In this document: one piece after another, positions 43,995 to 53,310 of the stretch | How the letters are laid out: the number at the start of each line of letters is the position of its first letter | Numbering within the stretch: the stretch's first letter is position 1 | From: Desulfitobacterium_A sp035539115 | Lineage (GTDB): Bacteria > Bacillota > Desulfitobacteriia > Desulfitobacteriales > Desulfitobacteriaceae | Length of the DNA stretch: 64,000 nt | Assembly (NCBI RefSeq): GCF_035539115.1 | Contig: NZ_DATLJA010000020.1 | Location: 1-64,000 of the forward strand | Direction: 5' to 3' | Made by a program: the position numbers and the translations under genes | Notes under the pieces: generated by a model | Told to the model about the DNA's origin: nothing | What the model saw: the letters and a program-made list of their open reading frames with translations, nothing else | The model's database searches: none

Positions 43995-45002
43995 ATGTCA
44001 GAACGTTTACTCATGGCCGGGGGAATAGCGATTATCATTAGTTTGATTCTGGGCCCCTTTCTGATCCCTTTATTACACACCCTTAAGTTTGGGCAGAACA
44101 TCCGGGAGGATGGACCCCGGAGTCACTTGAAAAAGGCGGGAACCCCAACCATGGGCGGAATCATTTTCTTGGTGGGGATTGTGGCGGCAGCGTTATTGAG
44201 TGCAGAACAACCCACTTCTTTAGAGATGGTTACTGTTGTAGGGGCGATGCTAGGTTTTGGACTCATTGGATTTATTGATGATTTTATTAAGGTTGTGATG
44301 CATCGTTCGTTGGGTTTGAGAGCTTATCAAAAATTAATCGGCCAGCTTGTCTTAGCCCTTATCCTGACCTGGGTGGCTGTGCGTTTACTGGGCCGTGGAA
44401 CCGATCTTGTCATTCCGTTCACGTCTGTTCATCTTGAGTCAGGATGGTTTTATTATCCCTTCGTGGCTTTCATCATTGTGGGAATTACGAATGCCGTGAA
44501 TCTAACAGATGGGTTAGATGGTTTGGCTGCTGGGACTACGTTTATCACTTCGCTTAGTTATATGCTGATTGCTTTGCTTGGGGCAACTCAAGGTGGAGGA
44601 GTCGCCATATTGGCGTATGAGTCAGATTTAGCCGTGTTTGCGGCATCTTTAGCGGGTGGCTGTCTTGGATTCCTGAGGTTTAATAAGTATCCGGCACGGG
44701 TTTTCATGGGAGATACCGGCTCTTTGGCTTTGGGTGGAGCTTTGGTTGGTTTAGCTGTCCTTACGAAGACGGAACTCGTACTTCTGCTTCTGGGGGGAGT
44801 TTATGTTATTGAGGCCTTTTCAGTTATTATTCAAGTGATCTCTTTCAAGACGACAGGAAAACGGATTTTCAAGATGAGTCCCATTCACCATCATTTTGAA
44901 CTGTCAGGATGGAATGAACGGAAAGTTGTTCTGACGTTTTGGACTGCGGCGCTTATTTTTGGATTGCTTGGGATTATTTCGTTTTTACCTTCTTTAGGGT
45001 AG
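43995..45002 (+). CDS. mraY: Phospho-MurNAc-pentapeptide transferase MraY
   Basis: 335 aa with about ten membrane segments. Signatures: IREDGPRSHLKKAGTPTMGG, GFIDDFIKV (catalytic aspartates), NLTDGLDGLA and MSPIHHHFELSGW. It makes lipid I on the inner face of the membrane. The next gene in the pathway order, murD, is separated by a large repeat. Confidence 0.96.
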   Translation: MSERLLMAGGIAIIISLILGPFLIPLLHTLKFGQNIREDGPRSHLKKAGTPTMGGIIFLVGIVAAALLSAEQPTSLEMVTVVGAMLGFGLIGFIDDFIKVVMHRSLGLRAYQKLIGQLVLALILTWVAVRLLGRGTDLVIPFTSVHLESGWFYYPFVAFIIVGITNAVNLTDGLDGLAAGTTFITSLSYMLIALLGATQGGGVAILAYESDLAVFAASLAGGCLGFLRFNKYPARVFMGDTGSLALGGALVGLAVLTKTELVLLLLGGVYVIEAFSVIIQVISFKTTGKRIFKMSPIHHHFELSGWNERKVVLTFWTAALIFGLLGIISFLPSLG

Positions 45003-45500
45003 ATATTCATGCCACTAAGCAGCACTATCAGAGGACGATTCTGGGTGGTGTAGCTTCTCGCCCATCCGGACCTTCGGGCGTGAGTCTCCATCGGAGACTC
45101 ACGTACTTAACCGCTCCTGGGCTGGCACATTCGCTTCCGTGGGAGCTCTGCCAAACCCTTCTGCTTTCTGCATGTGCGTCCTCCTGTGCATTCCGAACAG
45201 TCCAGTGAACTGTTCGCCCGAAGGTTGCACCCGCGACATCAGGCCCGTAAGCCGTGGTAAGGCTTACGCACTTGTTTGGCCAAGTCAACTGGCGCCGCTA
45301 AGCTAAAGCGCGAAACCCCTTCACGGGCTTTCGTCCACGGAAGCATCGTGCGGCATAGTGCCCCTCCGCGAAATCGTTCACTTCTGTGCAATATAGGAGA
45401 CTCGGCTTAGAGGTGAGGTACGAAACTCAAGCCCTAGTCGACTTATCCTCGAAGGGGAGAAGCTACACTTTTGGGTCTCTTTTAGTCATTTTTAAGGTTT
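45003..45500 (+). repeat. Family B mosaic intergenic repeat (copy B3) between mraY and murD
   Basis: About 490 nt. Inverted ends GTGTAGCTTCTC (45048-45059) and GAGAAGCTACAC (45457-45468). Blocks shared with B1 and B2 include CGCTCCTGGGCTGG, CATAGTGCCCCTCCGCGAAA and AATCGTTCACTTCTGTGC. Internal hairpins: GAACAGTCCAGTGAACTGTT and GTAAGCC..GGCTTAC. The right end 45391-45466 is the inverted left-end module of B1. It lies inside the dcw operon and would be transcribed. Confidence 0.87.
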
Positions 45501-45564
45501 TAGAGTAGTAGATGCTTTTGCAATATCGAATGAATAGAGAAGAAATTTATAGAAGGTGATCCGT

Positions 45565-46935
45565 GTGAATTTAAAAAATAAAAAAGTTTTAGTTGTAGGT
45601 GCTGGCCGAAGTGGATTGGCGGCTGTGAAAAAGTTGTTGGAGCTGGACTCGAACGTTATTTTGACGGATAAGCAGGATTATGGAAAGTTAGAGGGGTTAT
45701 CTGAATTAGGCCTTGTCCCAAGTCAACTTGTTTTGGGTCGGATTCCTGAATGGGAAGAAGTCCAAGCGGAACTGATTGTGCTTTCACCGGGGGTTTCGCC
45801 AAAGCTTCCATTTATCCAAGCAGGAATCGCACTCGGGGTACCGGTGTGGAGCGAGGTCGAACTCGCGTTGCGGGATAATCCGGCGAAGAAAGTGGGAATT
45901 ACGGGAACGAACGGGAAAACAACGACGACCACTTTGATTGGGGAGTTAGCCAAGGAAACGGGACGACCCGCTGTTGTCGCAGGAAATATTGGGGTGGCTT
46001 TAAGTGGACATGCCGATAAGCTGTCCGAGAAGGGTATTATCGTGGCTGAGCTTTCTAGTTTCCAGCTTGAACTGATAGACGAGCTGCGGTTAAATATAGC
46101 GATCCTGTTGAATATCACACCTGATCATTTGGATCGACACGCTACAATCGAGAATTATTTGGCAGCAAAGGCTCGCATTTTTGAGAATCAGACCTCAGAA
46201 GATTTAGCCATCTTAAACTGGGATGATCCGGCAGTTCGGGCTCTAGGTCCAAGTCTTAAGGCTAGGGTTCTGTATTTTAGTCCGTCGACTTACCTGAAGG
46301 AAGGAATCAGCCTTCGAGGCGAAGATGTTGTCTATTCTGAAAACGGGAAGGTTACGCGGGTTCTCGACCGGAAAGAATTGCAGATCCGCGGTAGTCATAA
46401 CTTAGAAAATGTGATGGCTTCGATCGGAGCAGCTCGCGAACTCGGTTTAAGTTTTTCGGAAATTGCTGAAGGGCTTCGGCAATTCAAGGGAGTCGAACAT
46501 CGTCAGGAGATTGTGGGCACGTTCGATGGAATTTTATATATCAATGATTCTAAAGGAACAAATCCAGATGCAGCAGAAAAGGCCTTGTATGCTTTTGCCG
46601 AACAGCCCATCGTCTTGATTGCCGGCGGGAAAAATAAAGGTCTCGATTTTCACGATTTTATGAAAATCGTGAAAGAACGCGTGAAAAGCGTTGTTATTTT
46701 AGGTATGGCGGCTGATGAAATGGAGCAAGCGGCTAAGGAGGTGGGGGTCCCCCGAATTGTTCGAGCAGGAAGTTTCGAGGAAGGGGTCAAGCTTGCAACC
46801 GCCGAGGCTGTTGCCGGAGATGTTGTCCTTCTTTCTCCAGCTTGTACAAGTTGGGATATGTTTAAGAGTTATGAAGAAAGAGGGGAATTCTTTAAGGAGT
46901 TAGTGCGTAGGCATTATAGGGAACCCATCTCATAA
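45565..46935 (+). CDS. murD: UDP-N-acetylmuramoylalanine:D-glutamate ligase MurD
   Basis: 456 aa from the GTG at 45565, with AGAAGGTGAT at good spacing; a GTG at 45556 overlaps that site. Rossmann-like start VLVVGAGRSGLAAVKKL, P-loop GITGTNGKTTTTTLIG, NITPDHLDRH, NDSKGTNPDA and the C-terminal LLSPACTSWDMFKSYEERG are MurD hallmarks. It adds D-Glu to UDP-MurNAc-L-Ala. Confidence 0.95.
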   Translation: MNLKNKKVLVVGAGRSGLAAVKKLLELDSNVILTDKQDYGKLEGLSELGLVPSQLVLGRIPEWEEVQAELIVLSPGVSPKLPFIQAGIALGVPVWSEVELALRDNPAKKVGITGTNGKTTTTTLIGELAKETGRPAVVAGNIGVALSGHADKLSEKGIIVAELSSFQLELIDELRLNIAILLNITPDHLDRHATIENYLAAKARIFENQTSEDLAILNWDDPAVRALGPSLKARVLYFSPSTYLKEGISLRGEDVVYSENGKVTRVLDRKELQIRGSHNLENVMASIGAARELGLSFSEIAEGLRQFKGVEHRQEIVGTFDGILYINDSKGTNPDAAEKALYAFAEQPIVLIAGGKNKGLDFHDFMKIVKERVKSVVILGMAADEMEQAAKEVGVPRIVRAGSFEEGVKLATAEAVAGDVVLLSPACTSWDMFKSYEERGEFFKELVRRHYREPIS

Positions 46936-46955
46936 GTCAAAGGGGGAACTTGAAA

Positions 46956-48050
46956 ATGCCGAGACGCCACCGACCGGATTGGATCTTACTGGGCGCAATA
47001 CTCGCGCTTCTCACTATTGGAATAGTGATGGTGTACAGCTCAAGCGCAGTTAAAGGATATATCCAGTATGATGATCCTTATCACTTCTTGAAGATGGAGG
47101 TGATATGGATTAGCCTCGGTCTGGCAGCAATGGCCGGGGCAATGCGGCTGGATTTGCAGCTTTTAAGGCGTTTCGCTAAACCGGCATTGATTCTGGCGAT
47201 TGTGCTTCTGATTATGGTTAAGATCCCTGGAGTAGGACGTCGCGTCAATGGTGCTGACCGTTGGATTGGGCTAGGGCCGTTATCAATTCAGCCTTCGGAA
47301 GTGATCAAATTGGCGATGGTTTTGGTTGTGGCGCATCTTTTGGCCATTAATCCCTATAAAATAAAATCGTTTCGCAAAGGGCTCTTACCTATTTTAGGAT
47401 TACTTGGCCTGGTTGCAGGATTGATTATGCTTCAACCGGATTTAGGGACGACTTTAGCTATCGCCGGGACAACGTTTTTCATGCTGATTGCAGCGGGAGC
47501 ACGGGTTAGCCATTTGCTGGCCTTAGGCGGGTCGGGTTTAAGCTTAGTCGTTGCAGCGATCGCTGCTGCGCCCTATCGGATGCGACGAATCACGGCTTTT
47601 CTCGATCCCTGGGCAGATCCTTCAGGAAAAGGGTATCAGACGATTCAAGCGTTGTTGGCCTTAGGTCCGGGAGGGCTCTTTGGTTTAGGACTCGGGCAAA
47701 GCAAACAAAAGTTTCTCTACCTCCCGGAAAATCACACCGACTTTATTTTCGCGATGATCGGAGAGGAATTGGGATTCGTGGGGGCTTCGCTCGTCATTAT
47801 TCTGTTCTTCCTGTTTGCTTGGCGAGGTTTCCGCGTGGCTATGGGAGCTCCAGATGCTTTTACAGGGCTTTTAGCGGTCGGGCTAACGGCGATGGTCAGC
47901 ATTCAGGCGATGATTAACATGGGGGTTGTGAGCGGGGTTTTGCCTGTAACTGGGATCACGTTGCCGTTTTTAAGCTATGGGGGGACTTCGCTCGTCTTCA
48001 CGATGCTTGGGGTCGGAGTGCTGCTTAATATTTCGCGGGAGTCACGCTAG
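46956..48050 (+). CDS. ftsW: Lipid II polymerase FtsW
   Basis: 364 aa from the ATG at 46956, 9 nt after AGGGGG; a TTG at 46950 is less well spaced. SEDS family with about ten membrane segments: YSSSAV, NGADRWIGLGPLSIQPSEV, QPDLGTT, and FIFAMIGEELGFVG near the catalytic aspartate region, PVTGITLPFLSYGGTS at the end. It polymerises septal glycan with the PBP encoded upstream. Confidence 0.95.
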   Translation: MPRRHRPDWILLGAILALLTIGIVMVYSSSAVKGYIQYDDPYHFLKMEVIWISLGLAAMAGAMRLDLQLLRRFAKPALILAIVLLIMVKIPGVGRRVNGADRWIGLGPLSIQPSEVIKLAMVLVVAHLLAINPYKIKSFRKGLLPILGLLGLVAGLIMLQPDLGTTLAIAGTTFFMLIAAGARVSHLLALGGSGLSLVVAAIAAAPYRMRRITAFLDPWADPSGKGYQTIQALLALGPGGLFGLGLGQSKQKFLYLPENHTDFIFAMIGEELGFVGASLVIILFFLFAWRGFRVAMGAPDAFTGLLAVGLTAMVSIQAMINMGVVSGVLPVTGITLPFLSYGGTSLVFTMLGVGVLLNISRESR

Positions 48051-48421
48051 TTTTTTTACAGGAGTAGGACAGCGGCACAGCTTTGGCCACGGTCGCTTGT
48101 GGCGCTCGCAGACCAAACTAGAGCTCAGAAGTCGGGCTCCGGCGGGATATCCGGCAAAATCGCCATCCTTGGCTCACTGCCGGCCATGCACGTCGTGTGC
48201 GCGGTCCCGCCTCCGCCCGACTTCTGAGCTAAGTTCGGTGATCTGCTCGCTTTAATACGCTCCCTTTGGCCAAAGCGGTGCCTGGGGTCAATGCTGAGAA
48301 ATTGAACTTAAACGTAACTCGCTTCGAAGAACTACTGGAGCATAGCCCCATAAGCTAAAGTACCAGGAAAAAATCTAAAATGCCAAGATAATCATTAAGC
48401 GAATGAAAGGGGTTAGATCCC
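48051..48421. repeat. Long nested inverted repeat (copy B5) between ftsW and murG
   Basis: Outer arms 48074-48089 and 48267-48282 (GGCACAGCTTTGGCCA with TGGCCAAAGCGGTGCC) pair over 16 positions with one mismatch. Inner arms 48122-48137 and 48215-48230 (AGCTCAGAAGTCGGGC with its exact complement) pair perfectly, and flanking bases (GCAGACC / GGTGATCTGC) extend the stem. The loop is GC-rich with its own hairpin (GCCGGCC-type). The whole 209-nt structure lies in the dcw operon. Block similarity to B1-B3 is weak. Confidence 0.8.
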
Positions 48422-49531
48422 GTGCGTGTGATTGTGACCGGGGGAGGGACTGGAGGACATATTTATCCTGCCTTAGCGATTGCGAAGGGAATGTTGTCCG
48501 CTGACCCGAAAACTGAGATCCTTTACGTGGGCACAGATACAGGAATGGAAGCGAAGCTTGTTCCTGAGGCAGGTCTGAAGTTTGCCAGCGTGTTTGGACA
48601 TGGGCTACCACGCAAGATCAGCGTGGAAACACTAAAGGTCGGAGTTAAAAGTGTTAAAGCACTTTGGCAAACCAAACAAATCCTGAAGAAATTTAAGCCT
48701 GACCTAGTCGTGGGAACAGGGGGATATGTATCTGGACCGGTTGTTTTAACGGCGGCCTTCTTTGGGATTCCTACTCTGCTTCATGAGCAAAATGCCCTGC
48801 CTGGTGTGACTAATAAAATCCTTGCTCGGTTTGTGCGTAAGGTTATGGTTACCTTCCCAGACAGTATTGCTTATTTTGGGAGCCAAAAGAAACTTGTCTT
48901 GACGGGTTTACCTGTTCGATCGGAAATCGGTCAGGTAAGCCGGCAGGAAGGGGCGGAGCGGCTTGGCTTAAGCCCTGAGTGTTTGACCTTGCTCATTACG
49001 GGCGGAAGCCGAGGGGCACGGAGCATTAACCAAGCCATGTTCAAGGTGCTCAAGGAGTTATCCTTACAGCCGAAAGTTCAAGTCGTTTGGGCCACCGGAA
49101 GCGCGACCTATCAGGAAACTCTAAAGGGATTGAAAGAGGCAGGGATCCAGTGGAAGAGAGACAATTGGAAGGTGCTTGAGTACCTGAACGATATGCCAGC
49201 AGCTTTAGCTTGTGCTGATCTCTGGATTGGGCGTGCGGGAGCAGCTTCACTTGCAGAATTGATGGTTGCAGGTAAACCCGCCATCCTTGTGCCTTATCCT
49301 TATGCGGCTGAAAATCATCAAGAATACAATGCTCGGGCGTTAGAACAAGCTGGAGCTGCGCGCGTCATTTTGGATAAAGAATTAACCGGGGATGCCCTCT
49401 GGCAAACGATTCGTGACTTAATGGGGCAATCGGGTAAGCTCCAAGAGATGGCTGTAAAAGCGAAGGGACTAGCTCAGCCTGATGCTTTAAGCAAAATCGT
49501 GAACATCTGTTTCGAAACAGGGTGGAAATAG
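48422..49531 (+). CDS. murG: UDP-GlcNAc:lipid I N-acetylglucosaminyltransferase MurG
   Basis: 369 aa, GTG start. VIVTGGGTGGHIYPALA, VVGTGGYVSGPV, LHEQNALPGVTNK, ITGGSRGARSIN and the donor-binding GRAGAASLAELMVAGKPAILVP are diagnostic. It converts lipid I to lipid II at the inner membrane face. Confidence 0.96.
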   Translation: MRVIVTGGGTGGHIYPALAIAKGMLSADPKTEILYVGTDTGMEAKLVPEAGLKFASVFGHGLPRKISVETLKVGVKSVKALWQTKQILKKFKPDLVVGTGGYVSGPVVLTAAFFGIPTLLHEQNALPGVTNKILARFVRKVMVTFPDSIAYFGSQKKLVLTGLPVRSEIGQVSRQEGAERLGLSPECLTLLITGGSRGARSINQAMFKVLKELSLQPKVQVVWATGSATYQETLKGLKEAGIQWKRDNWKVLEYLNDMPAALACADLWIGRAGAASLAELMVAGKPAILVPYPYAAENHQEYNARALEQAGAARVILDKELTGDALWQTIRDLMGQSGKLQEMAVKAKGLAQPDALSKIVNICFETGWK

Positions 49532-49609
49532 AAGGAATCTGCTCCCGAATCACACCTTCTTGACGGTTGGCATAACATATGACAGTCAGAAGGAAGGGAG
49601 TGGATTGTC

Positions 49610-50422
49610 ATGTGGCCGAAGCGGAAAATTCTCCTACTTACTCCGTACGGCGCAGAAGAAGGGCTGGGCTTTCAGGCTTTGCTTGATGCCCTGAAGATCG
49701 AAACGATCATCAGGGAAGTTTCTGCTGAAGAGCCGTTGGATTTAACGGGCCTGACAATTTCGAGCGTGGATGGGCAGGAAGAGGATCTCTCAGATTGCGG
49801 TCCAACAGAGATAGTATATTGGCCAGAGTTTGATTCTCAAAATAATTATCGACGGTGGGGAGAAAATCAGGGTCTGACCCAAGAGTCAGCTGCGGATTTT
49901 TTACATAGACTATGGGATCAAGACGTGGTCCTTCCGGTTTCTGAAGGCGCCCAGAAAGAGGGTCGGCCCTTGCTTTGGCAGGTATTAGCAGAAGCAGGCT
50001 ACGAGCCTTCTGTCCTTTGGCCTGGGGCTGACAGTCATTGGCAGGCTGAACAGGGTCGGGGGCTGCATTGGGTGGTTCCTGAGACCTGGTTGAAGAAACT
50101 CTTCAAAGATGAGTCGGTAGGGAGAAAACCAAATTACAGGTTTCCAGAAGCCTACTGGGTGATCCGTGATGAATTCGTCGATTTTTACGCTGAACCGGGA
50201 AGTTTTCGGTATTTCGGAAGGCTTCATCGTTCTCCCCTGGGTGAAGGAGAGGAAATGATTTATCACGAGATCCTACAGGGTTTACAACTTGGGGTATCCT
50301 GGTGGGAAGTGAAGAAGAACATAAGGTGGAATGTGGATGTTGATGAATGGAATAGAGGGACGAATGGAGCAGAATGTTCCGTTGAAGACTCTAAGCACCT
50401 GGAAGATCGGTGGTTTAGCTGA
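49610..50422 (+). CDS. Unknown protein in the murC position of the dcw cluster
   Basis: 270 aa, ATG with AGAAGGAAGGGAG upstream. No domain was recognised: no Mur-ligase P-loop, no signal peptide, no membrane segment. The N-terminus ILLLTPYGAEEGLGFQALLDAL could start an alpha/beta fold, and the centre is rich in Trp and acidic residues (YWPEFDSQNNYRRW, HWQAEQGRGLHWVVPETW). Its end overlaps murB by about 90 nt in another frame (or 60 nt if murB starts later). In many bacteria murC lies here; this protein is far too short and unlike MurC. Confidence 0.75.
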   Translation: MWPKRKILLLTPYGAEEGLGFQALLDALKIETIIREVSAEEPLDLTGLTISSVDGQEEDLSDCGPTEIVYWPEFDSQNNYRRWGENQGLTQESAADFLHRLWDQDVVLPVSEGAQKEGRPLLWQVLAEAGYEPSVLWPGADSHWQAEQGRGLHWVVPETWLKKLFKDESVGRKPNYRFPEAYWVIRDEFVDFYAEPGSFRYFGRLHRSPLGEGEEMIYHEILQGLQLGVSWWEVKKNIRWNVDVDEWNRGTNGAECSVEDSKHLEDRWFS

Positions 50423-51215
50423 GTGGGTCGTATGGCCAATAACGGTTTCCGAAATTGAGAAGCTTTGGCGATTTGCCCAAGATGAGCAAATCCTGATCCG
50501 TCTGATTGGGCGTGGCTCGAATCTTCTTTTTCCGGACGAAGGATTAAGAGGGATTACTATCGTCACAACCGCCTTAACGGGCGAGGTTTGGGGAAAATGT
50601 ACTTTGCAGGCTGAGGCAGGTTGTTCCTTGGCCCGGGTAGCCCAAGAAGCAGGGGAACGGGGTCTTAGTGGCTTGGAGTTTGCTAGGGGGATTCCAGGAA
50701 CGCTTGGTGGAGCGATTGCTATGAACGCTGGTGCACACGGTGAGGAAATCCAGAACGTGCTGCATACGGTAAAGGTCTTAACAGAGGATGGAAAGATCCA
50801 AACCTTTGCTAAAGAGAAGCTAACCTTTGGATACCGGGAATGTTCGCTGCAAGGAAAAGCCTGGATATTAGCAGCAGAACTCCAATTTAATACGGGGAAA
50901 AAAGAAAAGATCAAGGCGCAAATGGTTGAAAATCTTGCGAGACGCAAAGATGCTCAACCGCTAGAGCTACCCAATGCGGGTAGTGTATTTCGTAATCCTC
51001 CAGGAGATTCTGCCGGCAGGCTCATTGAACAAGCGGGGTGGAAAGGCAAGGGGGTAGGCGGAGCTCAAGTCTCGCCTAAACATGCTAATTTTATCGTGAA
51101 TGTAGGAAATGCAACAGCAGCCGATGTTTTAGCATTAATTCAAGCGATTCAAAAGGACGTCTTTGAAAAATATGGGGTCGAACTCAGGACTGAGGTCCAT
51201 TATTTAACTGTATAA
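50331..51215 (+). CDS. murB: UDP-N-acetylenolpyruvoylglucosamine reductase MurB
   Basis: 294 aa from the ATG at 50331; ATGs at 50337, 50343 and 50364 are alternatives, the last giving MEQNVPLKTLSTWKIGG, the usual type I start. FAD-binding GRGSNLLFPDEGLRG and GIPGTLGGAIAMNAGAHG, then PNAGSVFRNP with the catalytic serine. It reduces the enolpyruvyl ether to UDP-MurNAc. It is unusual that it precedes murA, but this order is found in other Clostridia. Confidence 0.94.
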   Translation: MWMLMNGIEGRMEQNVPLKTLSTWKIGGLAEWVVWPITVSEIEKLWRFAQDEQILIRLIGRGSNLLFPDEGLRGITIVTTALTGEVWGKCTLQAEAGCSLARVAQEAGERGLSGLEFARGIPGTLGGAIAMNAGAHGEEIQNVLHTVKVLTEDGKIQTFAKEKLTFGYRECSLQGKAWILAAELQFNTGKKEKIKAQMVENLARRKDAQPLELPNAGSVFRNPPGDSAGRLIEQAGWKGKGVGGAQVSPKHANFIVNVGNATAADVLALIQAIQKDVFEKYGVELRTEVHYLTV

Positions 51216-51245
51216 TTTGCATAACTGCTTAGAGGAGGTATTTCT

Positions 51246-52505
51246 ATGACGATGGATCGCTACGTCATCACAGGAAAACAAAGGCTAGAAGGAAAGGTAC
51301 GGACCAGTGGTGCAAAGAATTCTTCTTTACCTATATTGGCGGCGACCCTTCTTGCTCCCGGAAGATCTAATCTCATAGAAATCCCGCATCTGGCAGATAT
51401 CGAACATATGATCAACGTTTTGGAATACCTCGGAGCGGAAGTAACGATTAAAAACGAAGGGCTGATTGTCGATTCCACAAATCTGAAACGCTGGGAAGTC
51501 GATGAGAGTCTGATGCGTCAGATGCGGGCCTCTAATTTGATCTTAGGACCGATGCTGGCTCGGAACGGCCGGGTTCGAATTTCACGCCCCGGAGGATGCG
51601 CGATTGGTTCCCGACCCATGGATCAGCATATTAAAGGACTTCAAGAACTGGGAGTTAGGGTCAAAGAAAAACATGGTTACATTGAGGCATGGGCAGATGA
51701 ACTTAGAGGTACAGATGTTTATTTTGATGTGCCAAGTGTCGGAGCTACCGAAAATATAATGATGGCTGCTGTTCTGGCTAAGGGAACGACGTTGGTTCAT
51801 AATGCAGCGCGTGAACCGGAAATAGTGGATTTGCAGAATTTCCTGAATAAGATGGGGGCGAAAGTCCGGGGAGCGGGTATGGATATTCTCCGGATTGATG
51901 GAGTCAGTCAACTGAAGCCCACTGAGCATACGGTGATTCCCGACCGGATTGAGGCTGGAACCCATATGGTTGCAGCAGTCATGACTTGTGGAGATATTGA
52001 AATCGAAAATGTAATCCCCGAGCATTTAGAGCCCGTAATTGCCAAGCTCCGCCAAATGGGTGCTGAAGTTCAAATCGGGGATGATACGGTTCGTGTCCGA
52101 AGTACGGGTAGAATTAAAGGAGTAGACTGCAAAACTATGCCTTATCCGGGATTTCCGACGGATATGCAGCCCCAGTTTATGGCTTTGTTGGCAATGGCCG
52201 AGGATACAAGCGTAATCACGGAGACGATCTTTGAAAATCGTTTTCAGCAGGTGGATGAATTGCGTCGCATGGGAGCGCAAATCACAATTGAAGGTCGTAC
52301 AGCTGTCATTCGCGGGGTGCAAAGCTTAGAAGGAGCCTTTGTTGAGGCGACCGATTTAAGAGCAGGGGCAGCACTTTTCCTGGCTGCGCTGGCGGCGGAG
52401 GAAGCCACGGTCCTAGAAAAGGTTGAACATATTGATCGAGGCTATGAAAATCTCGAGCAAAAGTATCGTCTGCTTGGCGCTAAATTGAAACGAGTCAGTT
52501 CTTGA
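51246..52505 (+). CDS. murA: UDP-GlcNAc 1-carboxyvinyltransferase MurA
   Basis: 419 aa, ATG with AGAGGAGGT upstream. TSGAKNSSLPILAA at the N-terminus and the PEP-binding cysteine C118 in RPGGCAIGSRP, the fosfomycin target. It catalyses the first committed step of peptidoglycan synthesis. The Cys (not Asp) form predicts fosfomycin sensitivity of this enzyme. Confidence 0.96.
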   Translation: MTMDRYVITGKQRLEGKVRTSGAKNSSLPILAATLLAPGRSNLIEIPHLADIEHMINVLEYLGAEVTIKNEGLIVDSTNLKRWEVDESLMRQMRASNLILGPMLARNGRVRISRPGGCAIGSRPMDQHIKGLQELGVRVKEKHGYIEAWADELRGTDVYFDVPSVGATENIMMAAVLAKGTTLVHNAAREPEIVDLQNFLNKMGAKVRGAGMDILRIDGVSQLKPTEHTVIPDRIEAGTHMVAAVMTCGDIEIENVIPEHLEPVIAKLRQMGAEVQIGDDTVRVRSTGRIKGVDCKTMPYPGFPTDMQPQFMALLAMAEDTSVITETIFENRFQQVDELRRMGAQITIEGRTAVIRGVQSLEGAFVEATDLRAGAALFLAALAAEEATVLEKVEHIDRGYENLEQKYRLLGAKLKRVSS

Positions 52506-52567
52506 GCTAAGAAAAAGCATGACAGCCAAGGCTGGATTCTGTATACTTGGGACGAGGGGGAACATAC

Positions 52568-53293
52568 ATGGAACCTAAGAAAACGAGTGCGGCCTTTTTT
52601 TATCTCCCGACATTGGTTATCCTACTGGTAGTGGGCTTGACCTTCTTTCTTCGGTCCAGTTACTTCGTTATTCAAAATGTCAAAGTCGAGGGCTTACAGC
52701 AGATCCCTCAGGTCGAAATTGATCGCTTAACGAGTAGTGCCAAAGGGCAGAATCTAGTGTTCATGGATCGGGAGAGCTTAAGAAAAAAGGTTACCCTTCA
52801 TCCTTTGGTTCAAAGCGTTCAATTTAAACGACAATTTCCACAGACTTTGGTCGTTCAAGTCACGGAACGTACCCCCGTTGCCTTGGTGGTCGTTCCCAAG
52901 GGTGTGGTTAAAGTCGATGATCATGGAATATTTTTGCAGAGAAGCGAAGGCTGGCCGAATAATAGTTATCCTGTAATTAACGGTGTCACCATACCGGATA
53001 CGGCGGGTCCCGGCCAAGAACTTAAGCTTCCAGGTTTGGATGCAGCACTTCTCCTTTTACGAGAAGCACCTAAAGAACTCTTGCCTATGATTGGGGAGCT
53101 TTATGTCAACCCTATTCAGCAGATTACAATTTATTTGACCAGTGGAGTTGAAGTGCGGTTAGGACAAGCTCAAGACTGGAAAGATAAATTAGAAGGGCTT
53201 TACCAACTCTTAAATGACACAGGCTATAAATCCTTTGAAAAAGGGGTAAGGTATATTGATTTCACCGCGGCCAAGCCCGTTATCGGTCGTTAA
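52568..53293 (+). CDS. ftsQ: Cell division protein FtsQ/DivIB
   Basis: 241 aa from the ATG at 52568, 7 nt after CGAGGGGG; an upstream in-frame start is not supported. One membrane segment (about residues 12-32), then a POTRA domain starting YFVIQNVKVEGLQQIP and the FtsQ region (QFPQTLVVQVTERTPVALV, VKVDDHGIFL). It links the septal synthase to the divisome. Confidence 0.92.
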   Translation: MEPKKTSAAFFYLPTLVILLVVGLTFFLRSSYFVIQNVKVEGLQQIPQVEIDRLTSSAKGQNLVFMDRESLRKKVTLHPLVQSVQFKRQFPQTLVVQVTERTPVALVVVPKGVVKVDDHGIFLQRSEGWPNNSYPVINGVTIPDTAGPGQELKLPGLDAALLLLREAPKELLPMIGELYVNPIQQITIYLTSGVEVRLGQAQDWKDKLEGLYQLLNDTGYKSFEKGVRYIDFTAAKPVIGR

Positions 53294-53310
53294 TGAGGAG
53301 GATTATTTAA

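Noticed and set aside
45028..45288. Frames in repeat B3 on both strands
   Set aside because: They follow the repeat's inverted blocks and lack start signals.
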